From the NCBI GenBank assembly GCA_045660325.1, contig JAZRDO010000007.1, forward strand, positions 1 to 34,372: a stretch of DNA of 34,372 nucleotides. The letters are read 5' to 3'. Below the pieces are notes generated by a model. The model saw nothing but the letters and a program-made list of their open reading frames with translations. It was not told the origin of the DNA and ran no database searches. The position numbers and the translations under genes were made by a program. This document shows, piece by piece, positions 22,382 to 28,844 of the stretch (position 1 is its first letter; each line of letters starts with the position of its first letter). The stretch is from SVTX01 sp045660325 (GTDB taxonomy: Bacteria; Bacillota; Clostridia; Oscillospirales; CAG-272).

Positions 22382-23212
22382 TTAGTTATTTTTTGAAAAT
22401 TCTTTTACCCACTCGTAAATCACGCGAGCGGCTTCTTTGGTCTTGGGGTCGGGGCATTCGTTAAGGACTGCCATAAATCCCGCTTTGTTGGTCTTGTAAA
22501 GCTCGGTAAGTGTTACACCCATAACGGTGATCTTCGCCGCTTCTTCGCGGCTCATAGTTGGCGTTGTAGAAAGACCGGGAAGGGGAACGTTGTTCTTGGG
22601 CTTATCCAACGGCGCAACCTCGGGGAACGGGAGCGGAGCGGTGGGAGGTTGCGGCGCTGTCGTCTTAGGTGCTTCGGGGGCTGTCTGCTTCGCGGACTGT
22701 CGCTGCGCTGCCGGCGTGCTCTGCGTCTCGTATTTGCTGTCGGGGTCGTTCGCATAGTAAATGTCCGCCGCAATTCCGAGGGCTTTACAAGCAACGGAAA
22801 TCGCATCTGTGTGTGCTTTCTTGTATGCCTCGTCCTCGGTGTTGAATCCGCGGGTTTCAAGCTCAACAAACATCGCGCCGCCAATACCGGGGATTTCCTC
22901 GCTCCATTCGCCGTTATACTTGTATTTCAGCCCGATCTCCACGTTAGCCGTGCATTCGGTATTTGTAGAGATAATCTCGCCCTTGTCGTTGCGAAAATGC
23001 TTTTCTGCGCCTCTCTCGATCCACATGCGGCGGATAGATATTACCCAGCCGATCCCGCAAGGTCCGAAAGTCTCTGTCAGCTTTTTAAGCCTCCACATGG
23101 GGTTAATATCGGTTTTGCCTTTCAAGCGTCCTGCCAATATAGCTTTCTGCGCTTCCTTCGGGCATTCTCTGAACTGGTTGTATAATGTCATATTTTCAGG
23201 ATTTGCACACAT
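22382..23212 (-). CDS. Rad52-like single-strand annealing protein (probable)
   Basis: 276-aa protein. Residues about 35-175 read INPMWRLKKLTETFGPCGIG, W-V-I-S-I-R-R, then EIPGIGGAMFVELE and AYKKAHTDAISVACKALGIA, a pattern I associate with phage Rad52/Sak-type annealing proteins (a conserved domain with a K-A-x-T-D-A helix). The C-terminal 100 residues are a Pro/Ala-rich linker and a short helical domain. It sits between Gp157 and SSB, the normal place for a phage annealase. It would pair complementary strands for recombination-dependent replication. The family call is from pattern and context. Confidence 0.68.
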   Translation of the reverse strand: MCANPENMTLYNQFRECPKEAQKAILAGRLKGKTDINPMWRLKKLTETFGPCGIGWVISIRRMWIERGAEKHFRNDKGEIISTNTECTANVEIGLKYKYNGEWSEEIPGIGGAMFVELETRGFNTEDEAYKKAHTDAISVACKALGIAADIYYANDPDSKYETQSTPAAQRQSAKQTAPEAPKTTAPQPPTAPLPFPEVAPLDKPKNNVPLPGLSTTPTMSREEAAKITVMGVTLTELYKTNKAGFMAVLNECPDPKTKEAARVIYEWVKEFSKNN

Positions 23213-23221
23213 AATTATCTC

Positions 23222-23728
23222 CTATCTAATTTGAATATTCTGATTTATTTGAATTTCCACGAACGGGATCTCTTCCGTTTTTAGCGCCTCGCCGATAGCC
23301 GACTTGTCCGGCTCGGTCTTGACCGTGATCCTGAGAAGATCCGCGCGGTTGTTATCCGCGCACCAAACTTTGAATTGCTCCTCGTCAACGATCACCTTTT
23401 TTGACGATCTGAACGACAGCGCGTGCCTTGCGCTCTCGTGCTTCGCCTTGCCGAGCTTTTGAAGCTCTGCGCTCAAATATTCGCGTATTCTCTCCGCCGC
23501 CGCCTCCTTGCGCTTTCTGCGATCTGCAAGGTGTTTTTCCTCGGCTCTGATAGCCTCTGCCTCTGCTTTGAGGGTCTTAAATGCATCGAGAACGTTGTCA
23601 ATCTTCTCGTCAATCTCGCCCTGCAAGCCTTCGAGAGTGTCCGCGATAGCTTCCTCGGGGATCTCTCCCTCGCTTATCGCATCAAGCAGGGTCGCAAATT
23701 CTGTCGTGAGTGAATATAAACTCGCCAT
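23222..23728 (-). CDS. Gp157-family protein
   Basis: 168-aa protein of the Siphovirus Gp157 type (PF05565): acidic N-terminal helix (LYSLTTEFATLLDAISE), long charged coiled coil with KAEAEAIRAEEKHLADRRKR, YLSAELQKLG, then a beta ending (SFRSSKKVIVDE, IPFVEIQINQNIQIR). Length matches the family. In streptococcal phages Gp157 is associated with phage resistance and with annealing proteins. It overlaps the preceding zinc gene by 47 nt. Confidence 0.88.
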   Translation of the reverse strand: MASLYSLTTEFATLLDAISEGEIPEEAIADTLEGLQGEIDEKIDNVLDAFKTLKAEAEAIRAEEKHLADRRKRKEAAAERIREYLSAELQKLGKAKHESARHALSFRSSKKVIVDEEQFKVWCADNNRADLLRITVKTEPDKSAIGEALKTEEIPFVEIQINQNIQIR

Positions 23729-24020
23729 ATCGTCTAGCCCTTTCTTTTATTACCGAGAACACGCTCGGTCTTTCTTCTTCTCCGTAATAGCATGTCTTGC
23801 ACACAGGCAAGCCTTTTTCATCAAAGCAAAGATCTTCAAGCTCCGCAGCACAGTCGCACCGCGAGCACTCAACAGCTTCAACAAGCGCCCTGCCGCACTG
23901 GGGGCAGTCATAGTCTGTAAGATCCTCGTAACAGTCGCGTTCACATTCCGAGTGCCACTCTCGAACGGTTGAAAGCTCGTCCTCCTCAAACGTTATATTG
24001 CATCGTCTGCAATAGTACAT
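23682..24020 (-). CDS. Cysteine-rich zinc-binding protein
   Basis: 112-aa protein with GAAGGAGGT before the ATG. Several Cys pairs: CRRC at the start, CPQC, CSRCDC, and CKTC, enough for two or three zinc sites of the rubredoxin-knuckle/zinc-ribbon kind. Acidic overall. It overlaps both neighbours (28 nt upstream, 47 nt downstream). Function unknown; nucleic-acid binding is plausible. Confidence 0.7.
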   Translation of the reverse strand: MYYCRRCNITFEEDELSTVREWHSECERDCYEDLTDYDCPQCGRALVEAVECSRCDCAAELEDLCFDEKGLPVCKTCYYGEEERPSVFSVIKERARRYGEFIFTHDRICDPA

Positions 24021-24433
24021 CTTTTTACCTCCTTCGGCACATGATATCCAACGTTGATGTGTCGTACAAAATTTATCTTTCGTGATAATGGGTCGCCCGA
24101 TATAGCCCTTGTTGTCAGCGCATCGGGACCGTGCAGTATTTTTTCAAGCACAAAATGATACAAAGCTTCGTCAAGCTGCTTGCACTCCACAAGACGGTTA
24201 TTTATCCATAGGAGATATTTACCATCCCTAAGCCTTAGCTTTGAAGAAACTCTCGGCTTCTGATAAAGAACAGCGTCACCATAGGGCTTGGGGCGCGGTA
24301 TATCTCTAAGTATCTTGAACACCTCAGCCATTACTTGCTCGCGGTCTAACTCCGAAATATTGTTAAGCGCGCCCTCTACCTGCGCCAACGTCTTTGACAT
24401 TAAGATGTTCGCCATACATTCGTGAAAGTACAT
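23993..24433 (-). CDS. Early protein of unknown function (146 aa)
   Basis: 146-aa protein with AGGAGG five bases before the ATG. N-terminal helical part (MANILMSKTLAQVEGALNNI), basic centre (RDIPRPKPYG, SSKLRLRDGKYLLW) and a beta/helical end. No family recognised. It lies between the DNA-binding gene at 24442 and the zinc protein, inside the replication block. Confidence 0.65.
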   Translation of the reverse strand: MYFHECMANILMSKTLAQVEGALNNISELDREQVMAEVFKILRDIPRPKPYGDAVLYQKPRVSSKLRLRDGKYLLWINNRLVECKQLDEALYHFVLEKILHGPDALTTRAISGDPLSRKINFVRHINVGYHVPKEVKRCTIADDAI

Positions 24434-24441
24434 ATTTCCTC

Positions 24442-24678
24442 CTAGACCGTAAATCTCGCAATAGCGGAGATCGGTATTATGTATTTTTTGTTTTGGCTTC
24501 CGGCGCTCACGTCCGTAGCAGGCAAAGGGTCTTTCCCTCTTTCGATGAGCGTCTTAATGGTGCGTCTGTCCACTCCCAGCACCTCAGCCGCCTCCGATAC
24601 GGTCAAAGCGGCTCTGCCGGGATAAAGAGCGACTATGATCTCAAGCTGCTCGCGATAGTTTTGTTTTTCTCTTGCCAC
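24442..24678 (-). CDS. Excisionase/MerR-like small DNA-binding protein
   Basis: 78-aa protein with GTG start at 24678, two bases after the DnaC-like gene's stop and with AGGTG upstream. TVSEAAEVLGVDRRTIKTLIERG is the winged-helix/HTH_17 pattern of excisionases and MerR-like proteins (shown in part: TVSEAAEVLGVDRRTIKTLI), followed by a basic wing (NKKYIIPISAIARF). Could be an Xis-type factor working with the integrase at attP, or an early regulator. Replication-operon placement makes both possible. Confidence 0.72.
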   Translation of the reverse strand: MAREKQNYREQLEIIVALYPGRAALTVSEAAEVLGVDRRTIKTLIERGKDPLPATDVSAGSQNKKYIIPISAIARFTV

Positions 24679-24680
24679 GG

Positions 24681-25511
24681 TTAAGCACCTCTCATTCTGT
24701 AATTGCGGTCTTCGCTGTTTGATGTAGGAATATTAACGAGATAAGCGCCGCACATCTGTTTAATTCGCCCTGCGATAGCTTCATCTATCTTGGCAAGGTT
24801 TGAGAGAACGCTTTCCGAAGAAATAACGGTTATCTTTTTCGCCGCGCATCGCGTGTTTATAATCTCAAAAGCAAGTCGGATTTCCGCCTCCGAGGGCTTT
24901 TGAATACCGTCCGCGCCCTTCGCGGTCTTAAATAGATCGTCAATGTAAAGCACGTCAACGACCTTAATTCGGTCTAGAAGCTCGCGGTTGCCATTGTGAT
25001 TCTCTTGCATTATCTGTCTCACGTCATCGCGCCATCGCATATAATAAACCTCCCTACCGTGTCGGAGGAAGTTAATCGATACGGCAGAACAAAGATGTGT
25101 CTTGCCCGATCCTGAAGCACCGAGCAGAGCAAACCACTTGTCCGATTTGCTGTTAACGTATGTTTGCGCGCTCTCAAGCATTTGCTTTTGATACGGCAAC
25201 GTAGCATCAAAGTTTGCAAGTGTGAAATCTTCAAGCACACCCTGCAAACCGCTTTCCCGCAGATTTCTCAAAGCCTTTCGAGCCTTTCGACATTTGCAAA
25301 ACTTGACAGTCTGCTCAAAGCACCCGGGGGCGTATTCTCTCACGTAAACAAATTCGCCCCTGTTAAGACACAGCTCGCAGTTATAACCGTCCTTTTCATT
25401 AAGATTTCCACGGCGGTTATTGTAGTTCTCGGCGATCCGTTTCATTGCCTCAACACGTTCAGACGTTTGTGCATCCGGCGTTCCATTGCTTGGTCCACCA
25501 ATCTTCATCAT
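24681..25511 (-). CDS. DnaC-like helicase loader (AAA+ ATPase)
   Basis: 276-aa protein. The ATG-ATG start at 25511 has AAGGAGA upstream; the open frame extends further but only inside the initiator gene, which it overlaps by 53 nt. Zinc knuckles CELC (45-48) and CKC (72-74) precede the ATPase core. Walker A GASGSGKT at 131-138, Walker B VLYIDDLF at 187-194, and a sensor-type region with INTRCAAKKITVISSE. This is the IstB/DnaC layout. It would load the host replicative helicase onto the phage origin together with the initiator encoded just before it; no phage helicase or polymerase is present, so replication depends on the host. Confidence 0.9.
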   Translation of the reverse strand: MMKIGGPSNGTPDAQTSERVEAMKRIAENYNNRRGNLNEKDGYNCELCLNRGEFVYVREYAPGCFEQTVKFCKCRKARKALRNLRESGLQGVLEDFTLANFDATLPYQKQMLESAQTYVNSKSDKWFALLGASGSGKTHLCSAVSINFLRHGREVYYMRWRDDVRQIMQENHNGNRELLDRIKVVDVLYIDDLFKTAKGADGIQKPSEAEIRLAFEIINTRCAAKKITVISSESVLSNLAKIDEAIAGRIKQMCGAYLVNIPTSNSEDRNYRMRGA

Positions 25512-26193
25512 CTGTTTTTTCTCCTTTCTGATTAAGATAAGCGGGGAATTTCTCCGAATTAAACAGCGTATCGGGACGAAGGAATTTTTCAAAGTCCGTG
25601 TTTTTCCATTCCTTGGACTTAGTATCAATCACCTTTACGAAATCATCGTAAACATAACCCTCGTTAAGCCTTGCGCTAATATACTTTGTAGTGCCGGGCG
25701 TGTCGGAACGAAAACGCTTTCCCGTCTTCTTGTTTAAGTAATCAACGATTGATTTGATCACTCTTCGCCGTTCCTCTTTTTCCCCCACACCCCTTTTTTC
25801 TTCTTCTAAAGAGGTATTACTCTCTAATATAGGAATATTATTACTATTTATATTTCTATTTCCCATATGGTTATCCATATGGTTATCCATATGGTTTTTG
25901 GGTCTTCCACCCTTTTCACCATTTTCCAAGCGAGATTGAACGTAAGCGCGTCTTTTGTTGGTCTCGGTCAACATACGTTCATTGTAATAAAGCCCGTCAT
26001 CGTGCTGAACAAATTTTGCCCTGACTCTTCGGCAATCTCCACAGAGCTGTTCGAAATCCTCGGGCTGAATACCTCCGTTGATATGCTGATAACAAAGCAA
26101 CCTAATATATAAACCTGTTTCGGCATCACTCCAAAGTGCGGTGCTGGCTATAAAGTCGTTTGGATAGAATAGCACAGCAGGATTTTTTCCCAT
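25459..26193 (-). CDS. Replication initiator (DUF1376 N-domain, Phg_2220-type C-domain)
   Basis: 244-aa protein with AAGGAGG before the ATG. Residues 1-100 match the DUF1376 pattern (LFYPNDFIASTALWSDAETG, then HDDGLYYNERM and NGEKGGRPK). A linker with three 4-residue repeats (NHMD NHMD NHMG) and an Asn/Ser-rich part follows. The C-terminal 80 residues (IVDYLNKKTGKRFRSDTPG, then FEKFLRPDTLFNSEKFPAYL) match the phage replisome-organiser C-terminal domain (PF09524 type). The DNA of the linker contains 12-bp iterons beside an AT-rich stretch, as in lambda O, so the origin probably lies within this gene. Confidence 0.87.
   Translation of the reverse strand: MGKNPAVLFYPNDFIASTALWSDAETGLYIRLLCYQHINGGIQPEDFEQLCGDCRRVRAKFVQHDDGLYYNERMLTETNKRRAYVQSRLENGEKGGRPKNHMDNHMDNHMGNRNINSNNIPILESNTSLEEEKRGVGEKEERRRVIKSIVDYLNKKTGKRFRSDTPGTTKYISARLNEGYVYDDFVKVIDTKSKEWKNTDFEKFLRPDTLFNSEKFPAYLNQKGEKTDDEDWWTKQWNAGCTNV
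25800..25894. other. Candidate origin of replication inside the initiator gene
   Basis: Three copies of CATATGG spaced exactly 12 bases apart (starting at 25864, 25876, 25888), each with the palindrome CCATATGG, lie next to about 60 bases of nearly pure A/T (25800-25862). Iterons plus an AT-rich unwinding region within the linker of the initiator gene is the lambda-O style origin layout. Confidence 0.55.
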
Positions 26194-26229
26194 TTCTCAA
26201 CCTCCTTTCACAGTATTTGATAACACGCG

Positions 26230-26243
26230 CTGTGAATTCACAG
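26230..26243. promoter_or_regulatory. Operator-like palindrome CTGTGAATTCACAG
   Basis: A perfect 14-bp palindrome between the small HTH gene's stop and the replication initiator. The arms (CTGTG-N4-CACAG) equal those at 27615-27628 just inside the early promoter region, and a further CTGTG half-site overlaps the initiator's ribosome binding site (about 26207). Likely bound by the XRE repressor or the small HTH protein. Confidence 0.6.
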
Positions 26244-26244
26244 T

Positions 26245-26460
26245 TTAAAGTTCAAAAAAAATAACGATTTGGTCGCTCTCGATATCAAGCAGCTTGGCCG
26301 CCTTGGTTACATCGCCAAATTTCCAAGGGGAGAGGCCGCACAGCTTATAGCTCAACGTCTGAGAAGAGATGCCAAGAGCTTTTGCAAATCTTTCGAAGGT
26401 ACCGTAGTATGCAAGTATTCGTCTTCTTAGCAAACCATAAGGTTTTGTTTCGGTAGTCAT
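26245..26460 (-). CDS. Small HTH protein, phage DUF739-like (Cro-type)
   Basis: 71-aa protein with GAAAGGAGG before the ATG. LLRRRILAYYGTFERFAKAL then GISSQTLSYKLCGLSPWKFG is a helix-turn-helix of the DUF739/Cro-like type, followed by a short helix and IFFEL end. It follows the repeat protein in the early operon and precedes an operator palindrome. Probably an early-stage repressor or antirepressor partner of the XRE protein at 27751. Confidence 0.78.
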   Translation of the reverse strand: MTTETKPYGLLRRRILAYYGTFERFAKALGISSQTLSYKLCGLSPWKFGDVTKAAKLLDIESDQIVIFFEL

Positions 26461-26474
26461 TTTTAACCTCCTTT

Positions 26475-27128
26475 CTAAAACATTCGTTCTTCAAGCTGTT
26501 CGATAATCTCACCGCCGAAGGCATCGCGGGTGATGTCAATAAATTCTCTGACGGAGTATTTTGCCGTCATATCAATGTTGTTCTGCCGCACGAATTCTTT
26601 TCGTCCGAATTCGCATGAGCCGGTGAGGACGTTGTGCCACTTGAAAAAGTCCGCGGCAGGGTATTCCTTATCTGTGCTAAATTGCTGAATAAAGCGGTCT
26701 ATGCGCTCCTCGGGGTCGAGGTTCGCAAGGACCTTTTCTTGCAGAGCGTCGTATGCTTCCTTGAAGGTCGCACCGTGAGCAAAAAGATCGTTGCCTTTTG
26801 CGATGTAACACGGTTCGAGTATCAATTCCTTCGTGATAATAAATCCTTTAGCAAGATTCCCGTGAATCTTATTGATGATAGTAGGAAAACCGTCAATGTA
26901 ATAGACACGGCTCCCGGCAAAGGTGATCAAGCCGTCGCCGTCGCCGTAGCCGTCGCCGTCGCCGTAGCCGGAGCCGTCGCCGTAGCCGTCGCCGTAGCCG
27001 TAGCCGTAGCCGTCGCCGTAGCCGTAGCCGTAGCCGGAGCCGGAGCCGTCGCCGTAGCCGTAGCCGTCGCCGTAGCCGTAGCCGTAGCCGTAGCTTTTAC
27101 TTAGAAAGCGTTTAATCAAAAGCTCCAT
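26475..27128 (-). CDS. Repeat protein with 27 tandem [Y/D/S]-G dipeptides
   Basis: 217-aa protein with GAGGTGAAGG before the ATG. Residues 13-66 are 27 uninterrupted dipeptides X-G where X is Tyr (15), Asp (9) or Ser (3), encoded by GGC plus TAC, GAC or TCC hexamers. A beta segment (LITFAGSRVYYIDGFPTIIN) follows. A C-terminal domain contains FAHGATFKEAYDALQEKV, a motif I have seen in DUF7666-like phage proteins, and an acidic helical end. Six-base units let the tract change length without shifting frame. Early-operon location suggests a host-takeover or lysogeny-phase role; function unknown. Confidence 0.72.
   Translation of the reverse strand: MELLIKRFLSKSYGYGYGYGDGYGYGDGSGSGYGYGYGDGYGYGYGDGYGDGSGYGDGDGYGDGDGLITFAGSRVYYIDGFPTIINKIHGNLAKGFIITKELILEPCYIAKGNDLFAHGATFKEAYDALQEKVLANLDPEERIDRFIQQFSTDKEYPAADFFKWHNVLTGSCEFGRKEFVRQNNIDMTAKYSVREFIDITRDAFGGEIIEQLEERMF
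26931..27094. repeat. Hexanucleotide tandem repeat (about 27 units)
   Basis: Units CCGTAG, CCGTCG and CCGGAG (as read on the + strand) follow each other without interruption within the gene at 26475. GC-rich and out of character with the surrounding sequence. Strand slippage would add or remove dipeptides in frame; assembly from short reads may have collapsed the true copy number. Confidence 0.95.
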
Positions 27129-27412
27129 ACCTTCACCTCGGAAAGGCTCTTAGTCGCCTTATCGGTACAGGGAATAATCTGAATAGGGTCTGCAAGCTGC
27201 ATTTCTTCAATGATGACCGTGAACTTGCAAGAATTAGGCTTTGCCGTTCCGTTCAGCGCAAGCTCTTCAACAGCGCACGCACCGTCCCAGTGCCAGAGCT
27301 TTCTAACCTCTGTCATAGTGATAGAACGTTCGCCTATCTCCTTTACTTTTCCGAAGAATACGCCCGCACGGTCGCATCTTACCACGTAGTACTGATTCTT
27401 TTTGATTTCCAT
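27116..27412 (-). CDS. DUF6948-like early phage protein
   Basis: 98-aa protein with AAGGAGA before the ATG. The layout (MEIKKNQYYVVRCDRAGVFF, then KLWHWDGACAVEELALNGT and an IQIIPC near the end) matches a small beta-rich family I recall as DUF6948, frequent in Firmicute phages. Ends with a 13-nt overlap with the repeat protein gene. Function unknown. Confidence 0.72.
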   Translation of the reverse strand: MEIKKNQYYVVRCDRAGVFFGKVKEIGERSITMTEVRKLWHWDGACAVEELALNGTAKPNSCKFTVIIEEMQLADPIQIIPCTDKATKSLSEVKVWSF

Positions 27413-27442
27413 TTTTTGTTTCTCCTTTATAATAAAATTTTG

Positions 27443-27595
27443 TTAATCAACGAAAGTGTTTTTTTCTGCATCCCAAATACCGAAGTATTCGCCGTTCACG
27501 TTTACAAGAACGCGGTCATCCGCGATATATCTAAGCTGAGCCTTGCCGTGAATGCCGAAAGTGTTAAGTGCTTTTTTGATGTTGTTGAGTGCCAT
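27443..27595 (-). CDS. First gene of the early operon, 50-aa protein
   Basis: Too short for usual ORF thresholds. ATG at 27595 with AAAGGAGA upstream, about 35 bases after the predicted -10 box of the early promoter. The sequence starts MALNNIKKALNTFGIHGKAQ, then has a beta part (LRYIADDRVLVNVNGEYFG) and ends FVD. Likely a small DNA- or protein-binding early product; the family is common in clostridial phages but I know no function. Confidence 0.75.
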   Translation of the reverse strand: MALNNIKKALNTFGIHGKAQLRYIADDRVLVNVNGEYFGIWDAEKNTFVD

Positions 27596-27614
27596 AGTGT
27601 TCTCCTTTGTTTTT

Positions 27615-27628
27615 CTGTGCTTTCACAG
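27615..27628. promoter_or_regulatory. Operator-like palindrome CTGTGCTTTCACAG
   Basis: Arms CTGTG and CACAG around four bases lie between the -10 box and the first early gene, where a bound repressor would block early transcription. It shares arms with the palindrome at 26230-26243. An inverted arrangement (CACA-N7-TGTG, 27706-27720) also lies inside the repressor promoter spacer. Confidence 0.62.
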
Positions 27629-27630
27629 AT

Positions 27631-27659
27631 ATTATACATCAAAAACTGCGAAAAGTCAA
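27631..27659 (-). promoter_or_regulatory. Early (PL/PR-like) promoter, - strand
   Basis: Reading leftward, TTGACT (27659-27654), 17 bases, TATAAT (27636-27631): 11/12 consensus. It faces the early operon and is followed by an operator palindrome and the gene at 27595. Divergent from the repressor promoter. Confidence 0.8.
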
Positions 27660-27698
27660 GTGTTTTTCAAAAAAAAATCAAAAATCATTGAAAAAATA

Positions 27699-27727
27699 TT
27701 GAAAACACAGTTTTTTTGTGCTAAAAT
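27699..27727 (+). promoter_or_regulatory. Repressor (PRM-like) promoter
   Basis: TTGAAA (27699-27704), 17 bases, TAAAAT (27722-27727), then AAAAGGAG (27737-27743) and the repressor ATG at 27751. The spacer contains CACAG and TGTG half-sites, so the repressor may control its own synthesis. Confidence 0.65.
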
Positions 27728-27750
27728 CAAAGCAAAAAAAGGAGAAAGTT

Positions 27751-28104
27751 ATGTCAGAGTTTTCAACGAGGCTGAAAATAGCGCTAAAAAACAAAGGTAT
27801 TAAAGCATCTGTTTTAGCTTACCGAATTGGTGTGAATTCCGGAACAATCACCAATTATCTAAAAGGAAAGTACGAACCCAAAACAAGTACAGTTCTAAAA
27901 ATCTGCGAAGTCTTAGAATGCGATCCAGAATGGCTTTCAGGGTATAATTCGCCAGCATTTGGAATTAAGTCCACCCCCGAACAGCTGGAGCTGTCCGAGG
28001 GCGAGAAAGAATTATTGGCGCTATTTAAGAGTGTGCCAGATGAACACCGAGATATGGCGCTTCAAGTTGTTCAGGGTGCGTTATCTGCTCTAAAAAAGAA
28101 ATGA
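27751..28104 (+). CDS. XRE-family lysogeny repressor (CI-like)
   Basis: 117-aa protein with AAAGGAG before the ATG. N-terminal HTH_3 domain: LKIALKNKGIKASVLAYRIG (helices 1-2), then NSGTITNYLKGKYEPKTSTVL (recognition and following helix, residues about 29-49), ending with LECDPEWLSGY. The C-terminal half is a short helical dimerisation segment (LSEGEKELLALFKSVPDEHR) instead of a LexA-type peptidase, so RecA-driven self-cleavage is not expected and induction must work differently. It is transcribed divergently from the early operon across the operator region. Probably keeps the prophage silent. Confidence 0.88.
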   Translation: MSEFSTRLKIALKNKGIKASVLAYRIGVNSGTITNYLKGKYEPKTSTVLKICEVLECDPEWLSGYNSPAFGIKSTPEQLELSEGEKELLALFKSVPDEHRDMALQVVQGALSALKKK

Positions 28105-28189
28105 GTGCTTGTATGGCTACGGTTAGGGCTTCAAGCTCGTTATCGCACTCGCGTATTTGTTTAATTAGATACTCTTCATAATAATCCAT
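28025..28189 (-). CDS. Convergent 54-aa ORF overlapping the repressor 3' end
   Basis: Reading leftward from ATG 28189 to TAA 28027-28025. AAAGAAAGG lies upstream and a good promoter (28237-28264) points at it. The peptide is acidic and helical at the start (MDYYEEYLIKQIRECDNELE) with a leucine-rich middle. Its last 80 bases are antisense to the repressor gene, so its transcript could pair with repressor mRNA whether or not the peptide is made. Confidence 0.5.
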   Translation of the reverse strand: MDYYEEYLIKQIRECDNELEALTVAIQALISFLEQITHPEQLEAPYLGVHLAHS

Positions 28190-28236
28190 TGTTTTATACA
28201 ACCTTTCTTTATAGAGCGTTATTTGCTCTTGATAAA

Positions 28237-28264
28237 ATTATACAACAAATATTCAAAAAATCAA
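28237..28264 (-). promoter_or_regulatory. Promoter facing the repressor gene 3' end
   Basis: Leftward TTGATT (28264-28259), 16 bases, TATAAT (28242-28237). It would transcribe the small ORF at 28189 and run antisense to the repressor gene. Confidence 0.55.
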
Positions 28265-28287
28265 CAGACTTTGATGTTGGTCTCGGA

Positions 28288-28343
28288 TGACATTTATTAC
28301 GCTGAATGGTACATCGTTGTAGTAACCGGCTGACATTTATGAC
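28288..28343. repeat. Direct repeat TGACATTTAT-K-AC, two copies
   Basis: TGACATTTATTAC (28288-28300) and TGACATTTATGAC (28331-28343) start 43 bases apart, about four helical turns, in the leader of the HTH gene at 28379. Possible binding sites for that protein or the main repressor. Confidence 0.5.
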
Positions 28344-28378
28344 ACTTAGAGGCTACATCAATTTCGCAGGGAGACAAA

Positions 28379-28795
28379 ATGTATCGAGATCGAATTTTAG
28401 AAGAAAAAAAGAGGCTGAATCTTTCAGCCCGTTCAATGGCAGATATGACTAAGCTTCATCTGACCGAGGAGACTATAAGCAGGTTTTTATCAGGCAAAAC
28501 AGCCGATATTGGTTTGAATAACTATATTGACATCGCACAAACCGTCGGTTTAAAGCCTTACGAGGCGTTTATGGATGCGACCCTTGCCGCGGAATTTCGC
28601 GCCTTCCTTGAACTAAGAACAAAGGGAGACGAGACAGAAGCAGAGCGCATTAAGATACTTGCGGACAACGAAGCCCTTACCGCGACAAACGCCGGGCTTA
28701 CGGATCGCATCAGAGTGCTGGAGACCGAGCTTAAGCACAAGGACAGAGAGGTCGAATTGCTTGAACGCTTGAATAAGGCGCTTGAAAATAAGTAA
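28379..28795 (+). CDS. HTH protein with C-terminal coiled coil
   Basis: 138-aa protein with CAGGGAG before the ATG. Residues about 8-55 form an XRE-like helix-turn-helix (LNLSARSMADMTKLHLTEETISRFLSGK, shown in part: SMADMTKLHLTEETISRFL). The C-terminal 50 residues are a long heptad coiled coil (LTDRIRVLETELKHKDREVE). It looks like a DNA-binding protein that oligomerises by its tail, and lies between the repressor and the GIY-YIG gene in the lysogeny region. It could be a second regulator, perhaps of itself through the repeats at 28288-28343. Confidence 0.75.
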   Translation: MYRDRILEEKKRLNLSARSMADMTKLHLTEETISRFLSGKTADIGLNNYIDIAQTVGLKPYEAFMDATLAAEFRAFLELRTKGDETEAERIKILADNEALTATNAGLTDRIRVLETELKHKDREVELLERLNKALENK

Positions 28796-28844
28796 AGTCA
28801 TTTTGAGATAATTATAGAGTTGAAAAATTTCAAAGGTAAATATT

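Noticed and set aside
22649..23185. 178-aa and 157-aa + strand ORFs opposite the annealing protein gene
   Set aside because: Shadow frames of a conserved - strand gene; no ribosome binding site and no neighbours in the same direction.
25863..25894. Short CRISPR-like array from the CATATGG repeats
   Set aside because: The units are 12 bases with no variable spacers and encode a repeated tetrapeptide. Read as origin iterons instead.
26634..27104. 156-aa + strand ORF with a long Val-Ala repeat
   Set aside because: It is the reverse-strand reading of the GY/GD hexamer repeat. The - strand gene has a ribosome binding site, a C-terminal domain and operon context.
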